A DNA stretch of 64,000 nt from Haloferax prahovense DSM 18310 (GCF_000336815.1 NZ_AOLG01000053.1:1-64000); one strand, 5' to 3'; positions 25,133-33,791 are shown, numbered from the stretch's first letter. Notes: generated by a model from the sequence alone, not told the origin. Program-made: numbers and translations.

Positions 25133-26341
25133 GTGAGTACGACACCGGACACGGCGGGCACGCGACGCGAGATACTGGGCATCGTCGTCGGCTTCTTCCT
25201 GCTTTCGACGGCGGCGGCGGCCTACGAAATCGCCCCGGCGAGCGTGCTGCCGGTGATTCAAGAGTCCCTCGGGCTGAGCGCGAGCGCGGCAGGCTGGCTC
25301 GTGAGCATCATGTACGCGACGGCGGTCGTCACGAGCGTCCCCATCGGCGTCGTCCTCGACCGCTTTTCGGTGCGCCGCGTGGTCGCGCTCGCGACCGTCG
25401 CCCTCGTCGTCGCCGGCGGGTGGGGCTGGTACGCGGCCACCGCCGGGGCGTACGGCTGGCTCCTCGTCTCACGGGTGCTCGGCGGGCTCGCGTACGTCAC
25501 GTTCTGGAACGCGGGCGCGAACGTGGTCGGCAGCGCGGTCCCCCCGGAACAGCGCGCGACCGCGGTCGGCGTGTTCACCGCGAGCGCGCCCGTCGGCTTC
25601 GCCCTCGGACAGTTCGGGAGCCCGCTCATCGCGAACGTCGCCGGGTGGCCCGCGATTCTCCCGCTGTACGCCGCGGTCGCCGTCGTCGGCGTCGTGGTTT
25701 TCTTGCTCGCGACCCGCCGGCGCGTCCCCGGCGTCGACGCGCCCGCACCCGACCGGGCGGCGCTCCGCGAACTGTTCGGCAGCCGGGCGGTCTGGACCGT
25801 CTGCGCGCTCTGTTTTCTCGCCTACTCGCTGTACCTCTTCGTCAACACGTGGCTGCCGAGTTTCCTCGCCAGCGAGTTCGAAATCTCGCTGGCCGCGAGC
25901 GGCCTCTTGACCGCGCTGTTCCCCGCCATCGGCGCGGTCGCACGGTCGAGTAGCGGCGTGGTCACCGACCGCGTGTTCGGCGGTCGTCGCCGTCGCGTCA
26001 TCGTCTCGTCGTTCGCCGTCGCCACGCCGGCGGTCGTCGCGTTCGCGTTCGTCTCGGAACTCAGCCTCGTCGTCGGCGCGGTCGTCGTCGTCGGCTTCGC
26101 CATCCAACTCGTGACGGGGCTCATCTTCTCGTACATCGCCGAACTCGTCGCCCCCGCGGTGCGGACCACGGCCGTCTCACTCCTGACGAGCGTCGGCCTC
26201 CTGGGCGCGTTCGCCGCCCCCATCGCCGCCGGCGCGATTATCGACTACGCGGGATACGCGCCGGCGTTCGTCGCCGCCGGGGGCGTCGCCATCGCCGGCG
26301 TCCTGTTGGCGCTTCGAGCGCCTGAACCGAGTCGGGTGTGA
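25133..26341 (+). CDS. Major facilitator superfamily transporter
   Basis: This 402-residue transporter has 12 predicted helices and starts with GTG at 25133 (VSTTPDTAGTRREIL). The MFS signature after helix 2 appears as G-V-V-L-D-R-F-S-V-R-R-V-V. A second, related D-R-V-F-G-G-R-R-R-R motif lies after helix 8. The closest style is the drug/cyanate/oxyanion exporter group (CynX/NarK-like), but the substrate cannot be told. It stands alone between an SDR gene and a small membrane protein gene. Confidence 0.85.
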   Translation: MSTTPDTAGTRREILGIVVGFFLLSTAAAAYEIAPASVLPVIQESLGLSASAAGWLVSIMYATAVVTSVPIGVVLDRFSVRRVVALATVALVVAGGWGWYAATAGAYGWLLVSRVLGGLAYVTFWNAGANVVGSAVPPEQRATAVGVFTASAPVGFALGQFGSPLIANVAGWPAILPLYAAVAVVGVVVFLLATRRRVPGVDAPAPDRAALRELFGSRAVWTVCALCFLAYSLYLFVNTWLPSFLASEFEISLAASGLLTALFPAIGAVARSSSGVVTDRVFGGRRRRVIVSSFAVATPAVVAFAFVSELSLVVGAVVVVGFAIQLVTGLIFSYIAELVAPAVRTTAVSLLTSVGLLGAFAAPIAAGAIIDYAGYAPAFVAAGGVAIAGVLLALRAPEPSRV

Positions 26342-26423
26342 GCCTACCGTCGTGCCGTGTTTTCACCCACAACTACCGTCCCCGTTCCCGCGACCATTTA
26401 TATATTAACTATCCAGTTACATT

Positions 26424-26600
26424 ATGTATGAGGAAATCCGACGGGTACGTATGGCCCGCGCAGTCAACCCCGTTCGAACCGATTACTCGAACACCGAGAT
26501 GAGCCTCATCGGGACGCTCCTCGTCGCTGGGATTTCGGTGCTCATGATACCGTTCGTACCGTTCATCCTCCTCGGTCTGGTGTGGAGAGCGTTCCATTAG
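26424..26600 (+). CDS. Small membrane protein, DUF7535-like
   Basis: This gene encodes 58 residues. A polar N-terminus (MYEEIRRVRMARAVNPVRTD) is followed by Y-S-N-T-E-M-S-L-I-G and one long hydrophobic helix. The layout matches a family of tiny haloarchaeal membrane proteins that I know as DUF7535. A strong AT-rich promoter (TTTATATATTAAC, about 26396-26408) lies 16-28 bp upstream of the ATG, so the transcript is nearly leaderless. The function is unknown. Confidence 0.65.
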   Translation: MYEEIRRVRMARAVNPVRTDYSNTEMSLIGTLLVAGISVLMIPFVPFILLGLVWRAFH

Positions 26601-26705
26601 GCGCGTTCCTCTCCCTCTAGGCCGCACGTCAGCACGTGTTTTTCCACCCGTTTGACGTCCGAGTCCGAACCCCCCGACGGGTGTCGGCGAAACGGGGTCG
26701 ACGCC

Positions 26706-27848
26706 TCAGCTCCGAAGCGCGTCGACCGGGCGGTCGTTGGCGGCCTTCCACGCGGGGTAGACACCGCTCAGGACGCTCGCCACGACGGCGAATGCGAACC
26801 CGAACAGGAGGTACTGAGAGCTGCTCCAGTTGAACACGGCCATCGCGTCACCCGTGAGTAACTGGAACATGACCAGCCCGACCAGGAGCGACCCGAGCGC
26901 CCCGATCAACCCGCCGACAGCACCCATGAGGGCGGCCTCGGTCAGAATCATCCGGAGCACCTCACCACGGCGAATCCCGACGGCCCGGAGGACGCCGATT
27001 TCGCCGCGGCGTTCGACCGTGCTCATCAGCATCACGTTGAGGATGGCGACGCTCGCCACGACGAGCGAGATGGCACCGATAGCGAGCAGCGCGTAGTTGA
27101 GCGTGTTCAGGAACGTTTCGAGGCTGTCTAAGCTCCCGAACGTGCTCACGCGTAGCTCCTCGTCGTCTTCCTCGTTGAACTGGGAGTCGATCACGTCAGC
27201 GAGGGCCGTGGCCGCGTCGCTATTGCCGGCGACGACGGTCACGGTGTCGTAACCGTCCTGCTCAGAGAGCGCCGATATCGGCAACACGAGTTGGCCGCCA
27301 CCGCCGCCGAAGCCACCCGACTCCTCGAGGAACCCGCTGATGCGGTATATCTGACCGTCGTACTCGACGGGGTCGCCGAGTTCGAGGTCGAGTGTCTCGG
27401 CGGTGCCGTTGCTGATGAGCGCCCCCGAAGCCAGCCGATTCGGTGCGTCGCCGTTCGTGAGGTTGTACAGCGCGGCCGCGTTCGTCACCCCCGTGACGCT
27501 CATCCGCGCCTCCTCGCCGTTTCGCGCGGTTAGCGTCGTCGAGTTCGACTTCTGTGGGACCACCTCCGCGTCACTCACGATGTCTCGGAGCGTTTCGACC
27601 TGCGCTCGGGTGACGCCGTCGCTGGCGCTGTCCGCGCCGGAGGCAACCGTCACATCACCGCCGATAGAGCCGAGATCGGAGGTCGCCTGCTGTTGGAGTG
27701 CTGCACCCGCCATCCCGAGCGACGCAATGGAAATCACGCCGATGACGATGCCGAGTGCCGCCAGCACCGTTCGCGTTCGGTTGCGGCCGAGGTTGCGCCA
27801 CGCCATGAGCGCGCTCGGATACCGCCACAGGTAATCGGCGATACTCAC
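26706..27848 (-). CDS. MacB/FtsX-type ABC transporter permease
   Basis: This 380-residue permease has one N-terminal helix (NRTRTVLAALGIVIGVISIA), a roughly 200-residue extracytoplasmic MacB-PCD domain, and three C-terminal helices starting at N-T-L-N-Y-A-L-L-A-I. A conserved cytoplasmic coupling segment R-R-G-E-I-G-V-L-R-A-V-G-I-R-R-G precedes helix 3. This is the permease of tripartite-type or LolCDE/MacB-like systems, which in archaea probably move lipids, lipoproteins or peptides across or within the membrane. It overlaps the ATPase gene by 4 bp (ATGA), so it is translated from the same operon. It is the last gene of the three. Confidence 0.9.
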   Translation of the reverse strand: MSIADYLWRYPSALMAWRNLGRNRTRTVLAALGIVIGVISIASLGMAGAALQQQATSDLGSIGGDVTVASGADSASDGVTRAQVETLRDIVSDAEVVPQKSNSTTLTARNGEEARMSVTGVTNAAALYNLTNGDAPNRLASGALISNGTAETLDLELGDPVEYDGQIYRISGFLEESGGFGGGGGQLVLPISALSEQDGYDTVTVVAGNSDAATALADVIDSQFNEEDDEELRVSTFGSLDSLETFLNTLNYALLAIGAISLVVASVAILNVMLMSTVERRGEIGVLRAVGIRRGEVLRMILTEAALMGAVGGLIGALGSLLVGLVMFQLLTGDAMAVFNWSSSQYLLFGFAFAVVASVLSGVYPAWKAANDRPVDALRS

Positions 27849-28522
27849 GGCTGAGCCACCTCTTGGATGACGCCGTCGACGATGCGGACGGTGGTGTCGG
27901 TGTAGTCGAGCATCTGGTCGTCGTGGGTGACCGCGACGATGGCGACGTTCTCGTCTTCCTTCAGCCGCGTCAGTTCTTCGAGAATCGTCTGACCGGTGTC
28001 CTGGTCGAGGTTCCCCGTGGGCTCGTCGGCCAAGAGGATATCCGGTTCGTTGATGAGCGACCGCGCGACCGCGACACGCTGTTGTTGGCCGCCGGACAAC
28101 TGGTCGGGCGTGTGGTCTAAGCGGTCGCCGAGACCGACGCGACGGAGCAACTCAACCGCGCGGTCGTGCCTGTCTACCGAGGTGTTCCACATCGAGGGGA
28201 GTTCGACGTTCTCGACCGCCGTCAGCATGGGAAGCAGGTGGAAGTCCTGGAACACGAACCCGATTCCCGTCCGACGTTCTTCGGTGAGTTCGTCTTCGCT
28301 GAAGTCGGTCACGTCGCGGGCGTCAAGGTGGACGTGGCCCTCGGTGGGCGTATCGAGCAGTCCGATCATGTTGAGCATGGTACTCTTGCCCGAACCCGAA
28401 GGGCCGATGACGGTGACCATCTCGCCGCGGTCGGCGCTGAAGTCCACGCCCTTGAGCGCCTCAACCGTTTCCACACCACTCTGATAGCGCTTGATGACAT
28501 CCTCGAGTTCGATGACGCTCAT
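27845..28522 (-). CDS. LolD/MacB-type ABC transporter ATPase
   Basis: This 225-residue ATPase has all the catalytic motifs: Walker A G-P-S-G-S-G-K-S-T, Q-loop F-V-F-Q-D-F-H-L-L, signature L-S-G-G-Q-Q-Q-R, Walker B I-L-L-A-D-E-P-T-G-N-L-D and the switch His in V-T-H-D. The D-E-P-T-G-N-L-D form is typical of the LolD/MacB/FtsE group. It pairs with the FtsX-type permease that follows with a 4-bp overlap. It also overlaps the preceding exported-protein gene by 4 bp, so all three are translationally coupled. Confidence 0.93.
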   Translation of the reverse strand: MSVIELEDVIKRYQSGVETVEALKGVDFSADRGEMVTVIGPSGSGKSTMLNMIGLLDTPTEGHVHLDARDVTDFSEDELTEERRTGIGFVFQDFHLLPMLTAVENVELPSMWNTSVDRHDRAVELLRRVGLGDRLDHTPDQLSGGQQQRVAVARSLINEPDILLADEPTGNLDQDTGQTILEELTRLKEDENVAIVAVTHDDQMLDYTDTTVRIVDGVIQEVAQP

Positions 28523-29985
28523 GACTGTTGTCGCCGCCAGTAGACACCAGCAGCACCGACCGCAACGGTGAGTGCGAGACCGAGCGCCGCCACGGAGAAA
28601 CCGCTGCTGCCACCACCGGAACTACTGCTCGCGGCCGCATCGCCTTGCGCGGCCGACTCGCTCGATGCGAGGTCGACAGCGACCGTCCGGACGAACTGCT
28701 CACCGCCCGCAGAGTAGCGGATTTCGACGGGAAGGCTGTCGACTGAGCCGTTTGAACCCGTATCGGCAGTCAGTTCGAACGTGGCGAACTCGCTCGACTC
28801 GACGGTGCCGACGAAGTACTCGCCGTTCGGCGCGGCCGGGCTGACCCCGGCGGCGTCGCCGACGCTCATGAGCACGGAGTCTGCGTCACTGCTCCCGACG
28901 TTCGCGGCTTCGCCGCTCAGCGTGACGGTCGAACCGCTCCGCGTCGCTTCGATACCGGTCAGTTCGATGTTCGACAACTCGCGGGGGTTGTAGTCGATGG
29001 TCGTTTCGGTCGTGTGCGCGTTACCACCGGCGGTGTACGCGGCGACAATGGTTACCGCACCCGTGGGAATGTCGGTCCCGCTGAGTGCGAACGTCTGCGA
29101 CGACTTGGGGTCGACGTCCGAGACGAGGGCGCGTTCAACCACCGTTCCGTCGACGACCGCCCGGAACTGAACGTCGGTGAGGCCGACGTTCCCATACTCT
29201 GTGAGCGTCGTCTGAATGACCGACGACCCGTTCGACTCGGCCACCGTCGCGGTGAGACCGGTGTCGATATCAGCGGTTTCGGCGGTCACCGCCTTCTCGA
29301 CGGTCGCTGTCCGCGTTGCTCCGGTCGCGGTTTTGTACTGGACCGTGGCGCGGAGCGTGTGCTCACCGGCTTCGGGAAATGTCACGTTGTACGTGTAGTC
29401 GGCCTGCGAACCGGGCGCGAGCGAGGCGCTCACGCGCTTCGGGTCGTCCACATTCGCGTCGCCGCCGAGCGTGAGCTTGACGTTCGAAATCGCGTCGGTG
29501 TCACCGTTGGCGACGGTCACCCCGACGGAACGCTCGTCACTCGCGACGGGGTCAAGGGATTCGAACGAAATCGCGGCCTCGTCAGGGGTCTCGACGTCTA
29601 CGTATATCGGGTAGCTCACCCGTGTGTATTCACCGCTTTGTCCTCTAACGGCCGCCTGAACAGTAAGCCGTTTTCTCCCCTCTTCGTCGAGGGTGACGCT
29701 CATGGGAACGCTCATCTCGCGTCCCGAGATGAGCGATCCGAGATCTTCAGCCCGCGCGTATTCGGCCCCGCTCGGATCGCGGAGATACACGTCGGTCACC
29801 TCGGCTGACTCGTCGCCGACGTTGCTCAGGTTGACGGTGACTTCGAACGGTTCGCCCGGTGCGGGGTCGCTCACGGACGCGTCGGCATCGATGGCGACTT
29901 GGGTCGCACCTGCCGTACTCGCGACGGCACCGACCGACGATGTGAGCAACAACAACGCGAACACAGCGGAGCAGAGTCGCTTCAC
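28519..29985 (-). CDS. Exported protein with CARDB/COG1361-like repeats
   Basis: This precursor of about 488 residues begins at GTG 29985 with a Sec signal (VKRLCSAVFALLLLTSSVGA). Several immunoglobulin-like CARDB repeats follow (for example V-N-L-S-N-V-G-D-E-S-A-E-V-T-D-V). A Ser/Gly-rich linker and a C-terminal membrane helix (GFSVAALGLALTVAVGAAGV) anchor it. The open frame continues upstream to 30099, but that part (MLSRETTASLRWP) is not signal-like. It lies first in an operon with a LolD-type ATPase and MacB-type permease and overlaps the ATPase by 4 bp. By position it could act as the external adaptor or substrate-capturing arm of the transporter. That role is inferred. Confidence 0.8.
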   Translation of the reverse strand: MKRLCSAVFALLLLTSSVGAVASTAGATQVAIDADASVSDPAPGEPFEVTVNLSNVGDESAEVTDVYLRDPSGAEYARAEDLGSLISGREMSVPMSVTLDEEGRKRLTVQAAVRGQSGEYTRVSYPIYVDVETPDEAAISFESLDPVASDERSVGVTVANGDTDAISNVKLTLGGDANVDDPKRVSASLAPGSQADYTYNVTFPEAGEHTLRATVQYKTATGATRTATVEKAVTAETADIDTGLTATVAESNGSSVIQTTLTEYGNVGLTDVQFRAVVDGTVVERALVSDVDPKSSQTFALSGTDIPTGAVTIVAAYTAGGNAHTTETTIDYNPRELSNIELTGIEATRSGSTVTLSGEAANVGSSDADSVLMSVGDAAGVSPAAPNGEYFVGTVESSEFATFELTADTGSNGSVDSLPVEIRYSAGGEQFVRTVAVDLASSESAAQGDAAASSSSGGGSSGFSVAALGLALTVAVGAAGVYWRRQQS

Positions 29986-30131
29986 CGAGACTCCACCTCG
30001 ATTACGCTCCGGCGACGTGCGAGTCGTCGTCCACTCGATTGGCAGTGCAATACTCGAACATGGCCATCGGAGGCTGGCTGTCGTTTCACGAGAGAGCAAG
30101 CGGGAGATAGGTGATTAAACACCGACACAGA

Positions 30132-30148
30132 TTTTCTGGGTCGGAAAG
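30132..30148. promoter_or_regulatory. Operator-like site TTTTCTGGGTCGGAAAG
   Basis: This is a near-copy (14 of 17 bases identical) of the palindrome at 30211-30227, about 79 bp away centre to centre. It lies just upstream of a TTTAATCA TATA-like element that would serve the exported-protein/ABC operon on the minus strand. Two matching sites, one at each divergent promoter, suggest shared control. Confidence 0.5.
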
Positions 30149-30210
30149 TTTGACCGGGTCACAGATGTCCGACTGCCGTCTCGCCCCGAGAGCATATAGG
30201 GCGACGCACG

Positions 30211-30227
30211 TTTTCTGGGCCAGAAAA
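30211..30227. promoter_or_regulatory. Palindromic operator TTTTCTGGGCCAGAAAA
   Basis: TTTTCTGG and CCAGAAAA form perfect 8-bp arms around one base. The site lies 11-27 bp after a TATA-like CATATAGG (30193-30200) and so covers the likely transcription start of the HTH gene at 30268. This is typical of autoregulation. The HTH protein encoded immediately downstream is the natural candidate binder. Confidence 0.6.
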
Positions 30228-30267
30228 TCGACGCACCGATAAACATCACTCACGATGATATCCCGTT

Positions 30268-30615
30268 GTGTGTGAGGAGTCCGCATCGGAGGAAGTCTAC
30301 CGCCTCCTCGACGACGAATACGCACGAACCATCCTCACGTCGACAGACACGACAGCGAAGTCCGCCAAAGAGCTTAGCGAAGTGTGCGACGCGTCGCTCC
30401 CGACGATTTACCGGCGCACCGAGCGCTTGATCGACTGCGGGCTTCTCGAAGAGCAGACCGAACTCGAAGGCGATGGGCACCACTACAGCGTCTACAAAGC
30501 ACGACTCAAGCGCCTCACGGTGGAATTAGAGAACAATGAACTCAAACTCACAATCGAAGAACGGGAGCCCGAAACGATGGCGGACCGCTTCACGCGAATC
30601 TGGGAGGAACTGTGA
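30268..30615 (+). CDS. ArsR-like winged-helix regulator
   Basis: This 115-residue protein starts with GTG at 30268. Residues 8-80 form an ArsR/HTH_20-like winged helix. It includes E-Y-A-R-T-I-L, then A-K-E-L-S-E-V-C-D-A-S-L-P-T-I-Y-R-R-T-E-R-L as the recognition helix. A charged tail (ELENNELKLTIEEREPETMA) may mediate dimerisation. It overlaps the next gene, a DUF7521 membrane protein, by one base (TGATG). HTH plus DUF7521 pairs are recurrent in haloarchaea, where the membrane partner may relay a signal. Two matching palindromes upstream suggest that it represses itself and the divergent ABC operon. Confidence 0.8.
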   Translation: MCEESASEEVYRLLDDEYARTILTSTDTTAKSAKELSEVCDASLPTIYRRTERLIDCGLLEEQTELEGDGHHYSVYKARLKRLTVELENNELKLTIEEREPETMADRFTRIWEEL

Positions 30616-30941
30616 TGCAACCGCTTCAGATTGACCTTCTTACGCTGCCGATACGCTACGTGACGCTGTTCGTCGCGTTCTTCGTCACAATCGTGATGGG
30701 TCTGTTTATCGTCTTCCAGGCCTACCACGGATACCGTCGGAACGCGAACCGACGAATGCTGTTTCTCGCGGTCGGCCTCGCGTTCGTCACCGTCATTCCA
30801 CCGCTCATGTCGCTCGCCACCGCCTCGTTTGGGCTCCACGTCGACATCTACATGTTTTATCTGCCGCTCGGGACCGCGATAAGCCAAATCGTCGGACTGT
30901 CGTTTATCATCTACTCACTTGCGCTTCGGAGTGGGTCCTAG
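30615..30941 (+). CDS. DUF7521-like small membrane protein
   Basis: This 108-residue protein has three membrane helices (about residues 13-33, 45-65 and 77-100). A motif in the first loop, A-Y-H-G-Y-R-R-N-A-N-R-R-M-L-F-L-A-V-G, is characteristic of the family encoded beside winged-helix regulators in haloarchaea. The ATG at 30615 shares its first base with the stop codon of the regulator gene, so the two are translationally coupled. It could hold the regulator at the membrane or sense the envelope, but no function has been shown. Confidence 0.75.
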   Translation: MQPLQIDLLTLPIRYVTLFVAFFVTIVMGLFIVFQAYHGYRRNANRRMLFLAVGLAFVTVIPPLMSLATASFGLHVDIYMFYLPLGTAISQIVGLSFIIYSLALRSGS

Positions 30942-31394
30942 GGGTCAACCGAGTCCGAGGCGCTTCCGACTTCCGTGTCGTTCGCACGCGCTTCAGAACC
31001 CGTCCAGCACCGGAGGCGACTCGGTCTCCGTCGTTCTCGGTAACGAACGTCACTCCGGAGTGGGGAGACCGTTCGTGGCAAGGACATACTATCATAAATC
31101 AGAAATAGATTTTCGAAATATGAGTTTTTGCTGTCAATTAGGCTCGGAAATACGCGAGTACGCTGATTAATTCAATATCTGGCCAGCTAGGCCAGATTAT
31201 CGATACTCGAATAGCAGTCTAAGACAAATACTCCTCAAACACCGATAGATGGCCTGATACGTCTATTTATATGTACTGTCCGAACAGACCTAAAATGACA
31301 TATCTTTAGATAATCTCCATTCCCCTCAATTATTGTATGTTTCTATCTCCGAACGAGAGACACAGACACCCCGCGAGGCCGCTCCCCCCCGCGG
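30942..31394. other. 450-bp gap with a hairpin and an orphan promoter-like run
   Basis: No gene is supported here. ATCTGGCC-AGCTA-GGCCAGAT at 31177-31197 is a perfect inverted repeat with 8-bp arms. CTATTTATATGTAC near 31263-31276 looks like a TATA element, but no plus-strand gene follows it. The DNA from about 31080 is AT-rich. The region ends where the decayed dpp-like fragment begins. Confidence 0.5.
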
Positions 31395-31634
31395 TCGAAC
31401 TCGTCGTCGACCATCGCCAGCGCCCCGCCGGAGTTGAACAGCAGGCGGCTCACGATGGCGACCGTCAGAACGAGGCAGAACATCGGCTTGACGGCGATGC
31501 TCATCTGTCGTCATCATCCCGGCCGGCGGTCGCGAGCGTCGGTTCGGCGTCGAAGGTGCAAGCGGCTTTGTGGCCGCGGGTCGCGCTCGCCACGCCGTCG
31601 AGCGTCGCGGTCGACCGCGAGCCCGGGCGGCCGT
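31395..31634 (-). pseudogene. Decayed, internally deleted copy of the dppF tail plus small membrane gene
   Basis: Read on the minus strand, the sequence gives T-L-D-G-V-A-S-A-T-R-G-H-K-A-A-C and then F-D-A-E-P-T-L-A-T-A-G-R-D-D-D-D-R. Next come MSIAVKPMFCLVLTVAIV and R-L-L-F-N-S-G-G-A-L-A-M-V-D-D-E-F-D-R-G-G. These match, in order, the C-terminus of the ABC ATPase and the whole 70-residue membrane protein encoded at 41541-42868. Two internal blocks are missing. One is a 90-bp deletion between CACGA repeats, corresponding to 41610-41704 in the intact copy. The other is about 75 bp of the ATPase tail. The copy directly abuts the 3' end of ptsH on the same strand. Confidence 0.75.
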
Positions 31635-31916
31635 CTACTGATCGAGGTCGAAGTCGTTCTGGACGAGTTCGACGAGTCGTTCGATGGCCTGTTCACCGTC
31701 GCTGCCGTCGGCGGTGATGACGATTTCCTCGTCCGGGCCGACACCGAGCGAGAGGACGGCGATGCTACTTTTCGCATCTACTTCCGTCTCCCCGCCGGCT
31801 TTCCGCACGGAGATGTCCGTCTCGAACTTCGACGCCGTCTGGACGAACATCGACGCGGGGCGTGCGTGGAGACCGGTCTCGTGCTCTACGACTACTGTCG
31901 CTGATTTCGCTGCCAT
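31635..31916 (-). CDS. ptsH: Phosphocarrier protein HPr
   Basis: This 93-residue protein is the HPr of the phosphoenolpyruvate phosphotransferase system. H17 in H-E-T-G-L-H-A-R-P-A-S is the phosphorylated histidine. D-A-K-S-S-I-A-V-L-S-L-G carries the Ser region that is regulatory in Gram-positive HPr, though an HPr kinase is not evident here. It passes phosphate from enzyme I to the IIA protein in the cytoplasm. The ATG at 31916 is chosen at the start of the fold, and an alternative ATG at 31931 would add five residues. It is divergent from ptsI, with 128 bp between the starts. Confidence 0.92.
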   Translation of the reverse strand: MAAKSATVVVEHETGLHARPASMFVQTASKFETDISVRKAGGETEVDAKSSIAVLSLGVGPDEEIVITADGSDGEQAIERLVELVQNDFDLDQ

Positions 31917-32044
31917 CCGTGCCACCATTTCCCACGCCGGTACTAAGGCCTTTCCGCTTGGCGAGCGTTTTTGCCGGCGGACGTGGACTAGTCGCACGCC
32001 ATGTTCGCAAGCGCAGCGTATCCAGCGGTAGCTACGAGGGACCG

Positions 32045-33727
32045 ATGAGCGACCGTAGAATCTCGGGCGTCGGGGTGACGCCGCTACGTGGTGTCGGCAC
32101 GGTCGTCCAGTACGATTCGACGGTCGACCTCGACGAGAGCGAGCGGTCGGCGGCCGACCCCGAAACTGAGCTTCAGCGGTTCGAGGCGGCACGGGAGACA
32201 GCCGCGGACGAACTCGCCCGTGAGCAGTCACAGACGGCCGAGCGCGTCGGCACCGAAGAGGCGGAGATATTCGACGCGCACCAGCAGTTCCTCGCCGATC
32301 CACAGATAACCGAGGGCGTCGAGACCGCGATCAGCAAAGACGGCGTCACCGCCGAGCGCGCCGTCTCGCGGGCGTTCGAGGACCCAATCGCCACGTTCGA
32401 GGAGGCAGACGGGATGTTCGCCGAGCGCGCTGACGACCTCCGAGATGTCCGCGACCGACTGCTCCGTATTCTGCTCGACCACGACCGGGTTGACCTCTCG
32501 GCGCTCCCCGAGGGAACGCTGCTCGTCGCGGAGCGGCTCACCCCGAGCGACACCGCACAGCTAGACCCCGACGCAGTCGCCGGGTTCGTCACGGTCGAAG
32601 GGGGCCGCACGTCGCACGCCGCCATCATGGCTCGGTCGCTGGCGATTCCGGCGGTGGTCGGCGTCGACCCCGACGCCCTCGGCCTCGCCGACGGCACGCG
32701 TCTCGTCGTCGACGGCACCACGGGCGACGTGACCGTCGACCCAGACGCCGACGCCGTCGCCGCGGCGCGGGAATCGAGCGGTGCAACGGTGGAACACGAC
32801 CCCGTCACGACGGCCGGCGGCCGACACGTCGAAGTCGCCGCGAACGTCGGGACGCCGCGGGAAGCGGTGGCGGCCGCCGAACGCGGTGCGGACGGCGTCG
32901 GGCTCTTTCGAACGGAGTTCCTCTTTCTCGACCGGGAGACGCCGCCGAACGAAGACGAGCAGTACGAGGCACTCAGCGAGGTGTGCGAGACGTTCGCTGG
33001 GTCGCGCGTGGTCGTCCGAACGCTCGACATCGGGGGCGACAAGCCGATTCCGTACGTCGACTCCGACCCCGGCGACAACCCGTTTCTCGGCGTTCGCGGC
33101 GTCCGGTTCGCGCCGGGCGAGCGACCCGAACTGTTCGAAGAACACGTCCGCGCGATTCTGCGTGCGGCCGCCGGGCCGGCGCAGCTCGCCGTGATGTTCC
33201 CGCTGGTGTCGACGGTGACGGAACTCGACGCGCTCCTCGACGAAGTGAGCGCAATCGCCGCGGAACTGGACGGCGAAGGCGTCGACTACGCGGTTCCCGA
33301 ACTCGGCGCGATGGTCGAGACGCCGGCGTCGGTCTTTCTCGCCCACGAGTTCGCCGACCGCCTCGACTTCCTCAGTATCGGGACGAACGACCTCACGCAG
33401 TACGTGATGGCTGCGGCCCGCGACGACGACCGCGTCGCCTCCTTACACGACCCGCTTCACCCGCCGGTCCTCCGCGCCATCGCGCGGACGGTCGAGGCCG
33501 CCCACGAAGGTGACGCCTGGGTCGGTATGTGCGGTGAGATGGCCGGCGACCCGGCCCTCACCGAACTGCTCGTCGGGCTCGGCCTCGACGAACTGAGCAT
33601 GAGCGCCGTGACGGTTCCCGACGTGAAAGCGGGCGTCCAGGGCATCGACGACGAGTCGGCGGCGGCGCTCGCCGAGGCGGCCCTCCGCGCCGAGACCCGC
33701 GAGGACGTGCGAGCGCTCATCGACTGA
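32045..33727 (+). CDS. ptsI: PTS enzyme I (phosphoenolpyruvate-protein phosphotransferase)
   Basis: This 560-residue enzyme I takes phosphate from phosphoenolpyruvate and gives it to HPr. The N-terminal HPr-binding region is followed by the phosphohistidine site G-G-R-T-S-H-A-A-I-M-A-R (H191). The C-terminal PEP-binding barrel has F-R-T-E-F-L-F, V-R-T-L-D-I-G-G-D-K and the catalytic Cys in W-V-G-M-C-G-E-M-A-G-D. All expected residues are present, so it should be active. The start at 32045 (MSDRRISGVGVTPL) is the first ATG near the fold. It lies divergent from ptsH and convergent with the IIA gene. Confidence 0.95.
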   Translation: MSDRRISGVGVTPLRGVGTVVQYDSTVDLDESERSAADPETELQRFEAARETAADELAREQSQTAERVGTEEAEIFDAHQQFLADPQITEGVETAISKDGVTAERAVSRAFEDPIATFEEADGMFAERADDLRDVRDRLLRILLDHDRVDLSALPEGTLLVAERLTPSDTAQLDPDAVAGFVTVEGGRTSHAAIMARSLAIPAVVGVDPDALGLADGTRLVVDGTTGDVTVDPDADAVAAARESSGATVEHDPVTTAGGRHVEVAANVGTPREAVAAAERGADGVGLFRTEFLFLDRETPPNEDEQYEALSEVCETFAGSRVVVRTLDIGGDKPIPYVDSDPGDNPFLGVRGVRFAPGERPELFEEHVRAILRAAAGPAQLAVMFPLVSTVTELDALLDEVSAIAAELDGEGVDYAVPELGAMVETPASVFLAHEFADRLDFLSIGTNDLTQYVMAAARDDDRVASLHDPLHPPVLRAIARTVEAAHEGDAWVGMCGEMAGDPALTELLVGLGLDELSMSAVTVPDVKAGVQGIDDESAAALAEAALRAETREDVRALID

Positions 33728-33791
33728 GAACTGGAGTGGAGTACTGGCCGCTCACTCGTCGTGACGCGCCACTCCATGGCGTCTCGTCTTT

